NCBI GenBank assembly: GCA_021780625.1
Contig: JAJXYI010000151.1
Coordinates: forward strand, 1-11,466
Reading direction: 5' to 3'
DNA length: 11,466 nucleotides
Source of the DNA: a bacterium
Lineage (GTDB): Bacteria > Verrucomicrobiota > Verrucomicrobiae > Opitutales > Opitutaceae
A model generated the notes under the pieces. The model was not told where the DNA came from. It worked only from the letters and a program-made list of their open reading frames with translations, and did no database searches. Shown one piece after another: positions 6,476 through 11,466 of this stretch. Both the position numbers and the translations under genes were made by a program. The stretch's first letter is position 1, and every line of letters starts with the position of its first letter.

Positions 6476-7044
6476 ACCTGCTCAGACTAGTGTCGACTGC
6501 GATCGTCGTCACCCCCGCGTTCTGCGGGCCATCCAAGGCCGGCTTGGATACGTCCCCGCACGACGGGGATCGGTCCACCGTGGTCCGTTGTGGCACCCAA
6601 TCGTATCATCTCGCTTATCATGAAGATGATGAGCGATGGGAAACCGACGAGTTTCGGCTGGTGGGCGAGCCGGATGGCGGTTGGACCGAGCTGGTCACGG
6701 TCCAGCGGTTGAAGCCGGACCATGCTGGCACGGTGGCCCAGCTGGTGGAGTTCATCAAAAGCCATCGCGAAGAGGCGGGGTGGGGTGCCGTTCAAGTGGA
6801 GGGGCAGGGGCCTCGTGCCTGTGTGTTCGGCGCTGGCATTGCCGCGCGTGGAGGTGAGTCCGTGTTCAAAGTAGTCGGTTTGATCATCGACCGGGGAACG
6901 CAGGCGGGACGGTCCGAGCTCGTGGTGATTCATCACACGACGCGACTGCCCAAGGACGAGTCCGCGCGGTTCCCGGCCATTGGTGCCCAGTGGAGGGAAC
7001 GGTTTCTGCGCCAGGCGGCTCAGGCGAATGCCTCGCTGAAATGA
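6472..7044 (+). CDS. Secreted protein of unknown function (190 aa)
   Basis: Not recognised. The N-terminus MNLLRLVSTAIVVTPAFCG is a signal peptide, with likely cleavage near SKA-G at residues 23-24; Cys18 lacks a good lipobox, so a lipoprotein is less likely. The mature part alternates short polar strands and one helix (about 86-100, VAQLVEFIKSHREEAG), ending in a helix with WRERFLRQAAQA. Two cysteines (Cys40, Cys117) could form a disulphide. It starts in an ATGA overlap with the coiled-coil gene and ends in an ATGA overlap with the VirB8-like gene, so it belongs to the operon and is presumably a periplasmic part or assembly factor of the same machine. No catalytic motif is visible. Confidence 0.85.
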   Translation: MNLLRLVSTAIVVTPAFCGPSKAGLDTSPHDGDRSTVVRCGTQSYHLAYHEDDERWETDEFRLVGEPDGGWTELVTVQRLKPDHAGTVAQLVEFIKSHREEAGWGAVQVEGQGPRACVFGAGIAARGGESVFKVVGLIIDRGTQAGRSELVVIHHTTRLPKDESARFPAIGAQWRERFLRQAAQANASLK

Positions 7045-7727
7045 TGGACCCGGCCGAAACAAAGCCGCCGCCGCCCACGAGGGAGCCGCCGCATCCCGGG
7101 CACTTGTCCGGGCAGGTTTCGGCGCACACCCCGTCGGCCCTGGCGCTTTCGGAGCGCGCGCGGGCCGACGCGTGGAAACTGATCGGCCTCGCGGTCGCGG
7201 TGCTCTCGCTGGGTCTCGCGTACCTCACGATCCGCGCCGGCCGCACAAGCGAGCGGGTCTTCGTCATCGATCCGACAGGGAATCTCGTCGCCGGCCCGCT
7301 TGAGCGAATGTCGGAAAGCCGGAGCTTCTTCCATCTCACGGCCCTGTATGCGACGAACGCGGCGCTCCAGCGCTCGTCCGAGGGGTTCGATCTTTATGAA
7401 CTCCTTGGCCTCTACTTCACGCCCAGGGCGGTCCAGAAGCTGGAGGACGATTGGGAGCGCAGCCGCGACGACGTCAGGCAACGCAATCTCCAGCAGAAAC
7501 CGGTGGTCGAGAGCATCGGCGAACCAATCCGAGGGGGCGACCGGCGTATCGTCGAGGTTCGTGGGCGCCTTGTATCCGCCGGCGCCTACGCCGGCCAGAG
7601 CTTCTACGACGAGCTGCCGTATCGACTGGTGCTCACCTTCAAGAAGAACCCGGACATCGCCAGGGCGGGGGCGTACCCCTGGATCTGCGAGGACTTTACC
7701 CTGGAGCTTCGGGAGGGCGGTCGATGA
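7041..7727 (+). CDS. VirB8/TraE-like inner-membrane protein
   Basis: A 228-aa protein with the layout of VirB8/TraE/TrbF: a proline-rich cytoplasmic N-terminus (1-45), one membrane helix (about 46-64, KLIGLAVAVLSLGLAYLTI) and a periplasmic domain of about 160 residues. The periplasmic part begins RVFVIDPTGNLVAGPLE, then has helices with FFHLTALYATNAALQR and a strand-rich second half (RRIVEVRGRLV, PYRLVLTFKK), as expected for the NTF2-like VirB8 fold. In known systems this protein ties the inner-membrane base to the VirB9/VirB10 channel. The gene before the VirB9-like one is the usual place for it. ATG 7041 and ATG 7044 are adjacent in the same frame; 7041 gives the ATGA overlap. Sequence identity to named families is probably low; the call rests on topology, size and order. 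Confidence 0.75.
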   Translation: MMDPAETKPPPPTREPPHPGHLSGQVSAHTPSALALSERARADAWKLIGLAVAVLSLGLAYLTIRAGRTSERVFVIDPTGNLVAGPLERMSESRSFFHLTALYATNAALQRSSEGFDLYELLGLYFTPRAVQKLEDDWERSRDDVRQRNLQQKPVVESIGEPIRGGDRRIVEVRGRLVSAGAYAGQSFYDELPYRLVLTFKKNPDIARAGAYPWICEDFTLELREGGR

Positions 7728-8740
7728 GCCGGGGTCGGCCCAATCCATGTGGCGTGCGCGGAGTCGGCGGATCGGGCGCACTTGCCGCCGCGCTCGCCAT
7801 CGCTCTTGGTGTTGCAACCATTTCGTTCGCCGAGACTTCGGGTCCCGCAGGCATCGTCCAGACCGCGGTGCTCGATGCAATGCATCCGCTGTTCGTGCCG
7901 ACTCATCCGCGTGTTGCGACGACCATCCGATTTCCCGGGCCGATCGGCGCGCCCGAGGGCAGGGGATTCACGGAGGATGAACAACGCGTTCCCGGGGAAT
8001 ACCTCGTCACGTGGTCCCAGGGGGATTCGCACCTGACGCTCACACCGCTTGAGGGGGCCGGCCCCAGCAACCTCAACGTGCCGTATCAGGGACTCACCTA
8101 CGTTCTCTATTTTTATCCCGCGGCCAGCCAGTTTCAGGCGGTGGCCAGCCTGAGCCTGAGGCCCGCACCCGAGGGGGGCCTTCAACCCCAGCCACCTCGC
8201 GGGGAAGCCGGGTTCCGCGGGGGGCATCCGGGTTCGACTGCACGGTGGCTTGGCTTGATCGACCGGCTCAAGGTGTTGCGGGCGGCCGCTCCCGGACCGC
8301 CGATGAACCGGATCGCCGCTGCCTTCGGCCTCGAATGCCTCGACCTCGAACCAACCTCGGACGCCAGTCCGGGCGGACACGGGCAGTTTCGCACCCAGCT
8401 TCTCCGCGTCGTGCGCGACGCAGAAACGAACAGTCTCGGATTCGTCGTTCGCATCGAAAACACCTCGGACCGGGACCTGGCGTTTGATGTCTCGAGTTTT
8501 TCCGCCAGGGCGGGCGGCATCCGCCTCCCGCAGGTCCTGAGCGATGCACCCGCGACGCTTGAACGGGGGGCGACCACGGAGGCCTATTTTGTCACAAGCT
8601 GTCCAGCCAATCGCCGGCTGACAGCGGACAATCGCTGGATCGTCTCTGTCGCGCTCTCCGCCCCCAGAATCAATCCAGCCGCCGCTGTCATCACGACCTT
8701 TGACGGAGATGGCGGCCAGGTTTCGGGGGCTGTGCCATGA
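7724..8740 (+). CDS. VirB9/TraK-like periplasmic/outer-membrane protein
   Basis: A 338-aa exported protein. The signal peptide lies at about 16-36 (ALAAALAIALGVATISFA). The N-terminal domain (about 60-147) has the VirB9/TraK pattern: RVATTIRFPGPIG, then GEYLVTWSQGDSHLTLTPLE and NLNVPYQGLTYVLYFYPA. A proline/glycine linker (150-172) and a helix follow. The C-terminal domain (about 225-315) looks like an Ig-type sandwich (LGFVVRIENTSDRDLAFDVS, then ATLERGATTEAYFVTS), unlike the short VirB7-binding end of classical VirB9. VirB9 homologues form the outer-membrane core with VirB10 and a lipoprotein. Both its ends overlap its neighbours by ATGA. The call depends on the N-terminal pattern plus its position between VirB8- and VirB10-like genes; the C-terminal domain I could not assign. 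Confidence 0.72.
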   Translation: MSRGRPNPCGVRGVGGSGALAAALAIALGVATISFAETSGPAGIVQTAVLDAMHPLFVPTHPRVATTIRFPGPIGAPEGRGFTEDEQRVPGEYLVTWSQGDSHLTLTPLEGAGPSNLNVPYQGLTYVLYFYPAASQFQAVASLSLRPAPEGGLQPQPPRGEAGFRGGHPGSTARWLGLIDRLKVLRAAAPGPPMNRIAAAFGLECLDLEPTSDASPGGHGQFRTQLLRVVRDAETNSLGFVVRIENTSDRDLAFDVSSFSARAGGIRLPQVLSDAPATLERGATTEAYFVTSCPANRRLTADNRWIVSVALSAPRINPAAAVITTFDGDGGQVSGAVP

Positions 8741-9978
8741 AGGGGCTGCTTACGAGCAAGGTCGGCGTGATCGCCGCCTGCCTCTTTGCCGTGGTGATGG
8801 CCATAGTCGTGCAGCGGGTCCTGTCGCGTCAGGCGGCACGGCGGACCGCGCAGGTCCCAGTCGCTCCTGTGGCGTCTCCGTCGACTCCGGCACCTGCGGT
8901 TGGGACGCCGCCGCCATCGGCGAGCAGGGCGGCCGCAGTTCAACCGGGGTCCGGAGGAGCTACCCCGGCACAGGAGCGCGCGTCGCGGGCTGGCGTGCCT
9001 TCGTCGACACAGCGGGAGCTCGTTTTCCTCGACCGGTACCAAAAGGTCGGGTCGGGCTCCCGCATCGACCGGGATCGGCAGGGACGCACCATCACGCGGC
9101 GGAGGACGGCCGGTCCCGTTGCCTCGGCGCGCAGCGCAGCCCGTAGTGGAAATTCGGATATGCATCGCGTTGTGCTTCGGATGGGCGGCGCGGTAAAATC
9201 GCGTACCGGAAGGGCGGGCGAAGCCGGAAAGTCGGCCCCGTCCCCTGATTCTGCTGTGCCCGCGGGGTCCGGCGAGATCCCGGCACCCGTGGAGCAGCCG
9301 GACTTCGTTCCCTACGGACATCCGCTGAAGTGTGAACTGGTGTTCACCATCGACTCGACCCTGGACGAGTCACCGGTTGTGGCGCTGGTCGTCGAGCCCG
9401 TGTACAACAACGGACGGCTGGTGATCCCGGCGGGGACGGAATTGCACGGCGTCGCCCGTCCGGACCGGCTGAGGGATCGGCTGTTCTCGGGACAGGACTG
9501 GGTCCTTGTCTTCCCGCGCGCCGACGGGCGCGAGAATGGGCGGGCGCTCTCCGTGAAGGGACTCGCGCTGGACCGTGCGGAGCCCGATGGCAACGGACTC
9601 ACCTGGGGGATCACGGATGGAAGCCTCGGCCTGCAGGGGACCGTGATCCGCACGATGGAGTGGGACGAGGTGAAACGGTTTGCGGCCACCTTTGTCTCGG
9701 CGGCGGCGCTGGGGCTGCAGGAGAGGGAAACGGCGCGCGGCGTCTCCCGTGCCGCGAGCACGCCTCGGAACGCGGCGCTCCAGGGAATCGCAACCAGCCT
9801 CGAGGAGGTGGCGCGCAAGATCGCCGACGAGGTGGGAAGGAACGGGGTCTTCCTGCGGGTGCCTGGCGGCAAGCAATTCTACTTCTATCCCCAGCAGGCG
9901 ATCGTTCCTGGAGCCGCGACCGCGCCGGATCGAATGCGCATGCCTGCAGCGTCGGTCAAATCACTTCGAAGTTCATGA
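8737..9978 (+). CDS. VirB10/TraB/TrbI-like channel protein
   Basis: A 413-aa protein with VirB10 architecture. One membrane helix sits at about 8-28 (KVGVIAACLFAVVMAIVVQ), followed by a long Pro/Ala linker (40-92) and a basic linker (100-165) that can span the periplasm. The C-terminal domain (about 195-392) holds the family pattern: CELVFTIDSTLDESPVVALV, GRLVIPAGTELHGVARPD, SGQDWVLVFPRADG and GNGLTWGITDGSLGLQG. A helical stretch at 308-365 is where VirB10 has its outer-membrane antenna, and the end VFLRVPGGKQFYFYPQQAI matches the usual closing strands. VirB10 spans both membranes and gates the secretion channel. This is the most recognisable member of the operon and anchors the type IV secretion reading of its neighbours. 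Confidence 0.87.
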   Translation: MKGLLTSKVGVIAACLFAVVMAIVVQRVLSRQAARRTAQVPVAPVASPSTPAPAVGTPPPSASRAAAVQPGSGGATPAQERASRAGVPSSTQRELVFLDRYQKVGSGSRIDRDRQGRTITRRRTAGPVASARSAARSGNSDMHRVVLRMGGAVKSRTGRAGEAGKSAPSPDSAVPAGSGEIPAPVEQPDFVPYGHPLKCELVFTIDSTLDESPVVALVVEPVYNNGRLVIPAGTELHGVARPDRLRDRLFSGQDWVLVFPRADGRENGRALSVKGLALDRAEPDGNGLTWGITDGSLGLQGTVIRTMEWDEVKRFAATFVSAAALGLQERETARGVSRAASTPRNAALQGIATSLEEVARKIADEVGRNGVFLRVPGGKQFYFYPQQAIVPGAATAPDRMRMPAASVKSLRSS

Positions 9979-10667
9979 AAACAACCTGCGCTCACCCCCG
10001 CTTCAATCTGCCCTGGTTCACGATCCTCGGTCTCTCCGCGTTGTTGTTGGGATGCCGGTCGCAGAACCAATCGCGGACTCCCGCATTGTCGGTCCGGCCC
10101 GCGACTGTCCTGCTCACGCCGGAACAGGCGGCCGAAAAGGGCCTGTCGGTGGCACCGGAGGAAGCCGCCAGCCGGATGGCCTATGCCGGTCGTACCGCGT
10201 CGGTCCTCGTTCCCGCGGACGTGAAGGCGTATTCGATCGGACGCTATGTGGATCCTGCGGATCCGTCGGTGATGCACGAGGCCCACGTGGTCTATCGGAG
10301 GGAGGCGGACTCCGGGTGGCGGCTGGAGGCCGATGCCGGTCGCCAGATCCTGGTGGGCCCATCCGTGTCTTCGAAGGGCGGCGATCGGATAGTGCCGCAG
10401 GAAACGGAGGCTGTGCTGACGGAACTCCGGCGGTCGGCGGCAAGCGATCGGGAGGCGGTGCGGATGCTCGCCGAAATGGTGGAGCGCCTGGCCCGGAACC
10501 AGAATGACGTTGCTGAGCGCCTTGCCGCCCTCGACTCGCGGATGCCCGTGCCCAGGCGGACGGGTTCACCCGTTAAGACCCGCGTAATGGCGCGACCGGA
10601 AGCGCCCGCGCCCGCATCCGGCGAAAATCGGCGCCTTGAACCGGCGGCGAGGATCAACGAGAAATGA
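9975..10667 (+). CDS. Lipoprotein in the VirB7/TraV position
   Basis: A 230-aa protein with a clear lipoprotein signal: hydrophobic FTILGLSALLLG followed by Cys27, lipobox LLGC. Residue +2 is Arg, compatible with outer-membrane sorting. A central region with AYSIGRYVDPADPSVMHEAH (85-104) looks constrained and may be the family core. Residues 142-190 form a coiled coil (LTELRRSAASDREAVRMLAE and on) and the tail is Pro/Ala-rich and basic. Type IV systems have a VirB7/TraV/DotD-type lipoprotein in the outer-membrane ring, and the place after VirB10 fits, but it is longer than VirB7 and I see no sequence match. It begins in an ATGA overlap with the VirB10-like gene. Confidence 0.88.
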   Translation: MKTTCAHPRFNLPWFTILGLSALLLGCRSQNQSRTPALSVRPATVLLTPEQAAEKGLSVAPEEAASRMAYAGRTASVLVPADVKAYSIGRYVDPADPSVMHEAHVVYRREADSGWRLEADAGRQILVGPSVSSKGGDRIVPQETEAVLTELRRSAASDREAVRMLAEMVERLARNQNDVAERLAALDSRMPVPRRTGSPVKTRVMARPEAPAPASGENRRLEPAARINEK

Positions 10668-10792
10668 GCGACCCCAGCCATTCCGCCAGCAAGGAAAGGC
10701 TTTCCACACCCCTGTGGATGGCCGCGCCGCGTGACGGCGTCGCGCAGATTGCCTGCATCCATTCCGGCGGCATTCGGCCCATGCGTTCATGA
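10664..10792 (+). CDS. Small ORF (42 aa) bridging two operon genes
   Basis: A 42-codon frame beginning MSDPSHSASKERL and ending GGIRPMRS. Its ATG overlaps the lipoprotein stop as ATGA (10664-10667), and its TGA overlaps the next gene's ATG as ATGA (10789-10792). It has no signal peptide or membrane segment and I do not recognise it. The double coupling fits the junction style of the whole operon, so translation is likely even if the peptide has no job of its own: without it the next gene would have a 121-bp untranslated gap. The same DNA contains short inverted repeats, so a purely structural role in the mRNA is the alternative. Confidence 0.5.
   Translation: MSDPSHSASKERLSTPLWMAAPRDGVAQIACIHSGGIRPMRS
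10703..10718 (+). repeat. Short perfect hairpin within the small ORF
   Basis: TCCACA (10703-10708) and TGTGGA (10713-10718) pair perfectly around a CCCC loop. A second inverted repeat, GGAAAG/CTTTCC (10693-10705), shares three bases with it, so the two folds exclude each other. No T-run follows, so it is not a terminator. Confidence 0.4.
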
Positions 10793-11466
10793 AACCCCGT
10801 TCCTTCAGCCTATTCGCTCTCCCCCTGCTCGCGTTCGGGCAGACCCTGCCGCCTGCGCCGAGCGGAACCGATCCGGTGCACAACAGCCCGCTTACCGACA
10901 CGGAGTTCATCTGGTTCACCAATCCCGGGCACCTGTCGTCGACTGAGGGCGACTACACCCGGTCGACGATTTCGCAGGCCGAGCTGGCCGCGGCTCTGGT
11001 GCCCGCGGACCCGGCGGTGCGGTATGCGAATTTCAAGCCGCGGGTTGGCACGATTCTCCCGACCGACGACCCGAAGACCTGGAATTGGGATCGCGCGGAC
11101 GCCGCGCAGATGCAGGACGCCTATTACCAGCTGCTGGAGCCGAGCTGGAACCAGCTGCCGGTCTGGACGAATTGGGTGACTGGATACACGCCGGATGCCG
11201 CCGCGGCAGGAGGCTACCGCGCGACGTTTCACAAGGCCGGCGATGCGGGTGGAACCGACCCCGCCTGGCGAAATTCGGTGTATCTGCATCTCAACTTCGC
11301 GCGGTACCTCAGTTTCGGAGCGAACCACGTGCGCTACGTGACCGAGGACCCGAAGGTCCTGCCCTGGGTGCAGCACGCGGTCCGCTGGATGGCTGGAAAT
11401 AATGCAATCACGCATTTGCCGAATGCCTCGAGCGTCTTCTATTCGGATCTCGCCTACCAGGGGTGT
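10789..11466 (+). CDS. Exported protein of unknown function, 3' end outside the window
   Basis: Open for 226 codons to the right edge, without a stop. The start MKPRSFSLFALPLLAFGQT is a short signal peptide, probably cut near AFG-QT, and overlaps the small ORF's stop as ATGA. The mature part is rich in Trp, Tyr, Pro and Asn: FIWFTNPGHLS (39-49), KPRVGTILPTDDPKTWNWD, YYQLLEPSWNQLPVWTNWVT, and NSVYLHLNFARYLSFGANHV. Only one cysteine is present (the last codon), unlike the cysteine-rich F-type TraN/TraU proteins. I cannot assign a family. The regular polar/aromatic pattern suggests a folded extracytoplasmic domain, perhaps a surface-exposed or periplasmic component or a substrate of the machine encoded upstream. 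Confidence 0.85.
   Translation, partial: MKPRSFSLFALPLLAFGQTLPPAPSGTDPVHNSPLTDTEFIWFTNPGHLSSTEGDYTRSTISQAELAAALVPADPAVRYANFKPRVGTILPTDDPKTWNWDRADAAQMQDAYYQLLEPSWNQLPVWTNWVTGYTPDAAAAGGYRATFHKAGDAGGTDPAWRNSVYLHLNFARYLSFGANHVRYVTEDPKVLPWVQHAVRWMAGNNAITHLPNASSVFYSDLAYQGC

Noticed and set aside
7620..8380. Minus-strand frame of 258 codons within the VirB8/VirB9-like genes
   Set aside because: It is antisense to coupled operon genes and lacks any start context or motif.
10280..10290. CACGTG cores at about 10284 and 11327 as further parS sites
   Set aside because: The flanking bases do not form the palindromic TGTTNC/GNAACA arms.
4575..11466. CRISPR array, insertion sequence, phage or plasmid integration
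   Set aside because: No regularly spaced repeats, transposase, integrase, terminal repeats or tRNA attachment site were seen in the region.

Overview
The window looks like a chromosomal segment of a high-GC Gram-negative bacterium. Cell-envelope features (lipobox, signal peptides, VirB10-like protein) indicate two membranes. The style of the MnmG/MnmE proteins and the near absence of Shine-Dalgarno sequences make me think of Verrucomicrobiota, perhaps Opitutaceae. That placement is an impression and not a computed result.

Left part (1-4337), housekeeping genes. The 3' end of a class I DAHP synthase gene (1-258, +; aromatic amino acid entry step) runs into the window. It converges on a small YfcE-type metallophosphoesterase (283-729, -). 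A divergent spacer leads to mnmE (914-2272, +) and mnmG (2412-4337, +), the GTPase and FAD subunits of the enzyme that modifies the wobble uridine of certain tRNAs. A possible 36-codon ORF lies between them and overlaps the mnmG start by ATGA. Inside mnmG is a perfect 18-bp palindrome that contains a parS-like site (3136-3151). This suggests that the locus lies in the ParB-loaded, origin-proximal part of the chromosome.

Junction (4338-4574). A non-coding stretch, AT-rich in its right part, carries a G-run cluster after mnmG, a good promoter candidate (TTGACA, 18 bp, TCTAAA) and a 15-bp inverted repeat over the presumed -10/+1 region.

Right part (4575-11466), a tightly packed operon of at least nine ORFs that leaves the window. 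Order: (1) a membrane protein with a periplasmic secretin-N-like domain and a long cytoplasmic coiled coil; (2) a soluble coiled-coil protein; (3) a secreted 190-aa protein of unknown function; (4) a VirB8/TraE-like inner-membrane protein; (5) a VirB9/TraK-like periplasmic protein; (6) a VirB10/TraB/TrbI-like protein; (7) a lipoprotein in the place of VirB7/TraV; (8) a 42-aa ORF; (9) a secreted protein, incomplete at the right edge. From gene 3 onward every junction is an ATGA overlap. I read this as the envelope-spanning core of a divergent type IV secretion system. Its base differs from the textbook systems in having a secretin-N-like/coiled-coil protein pair. No ATPase, relaxase, coupling protein or pilin lies in the window, so whether it moves DNA, moves proteins or builds another envelope machine cannot be decided here. 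Base composition matches the housekeeping neighbours by eye, which argues against a very recent acquisition.
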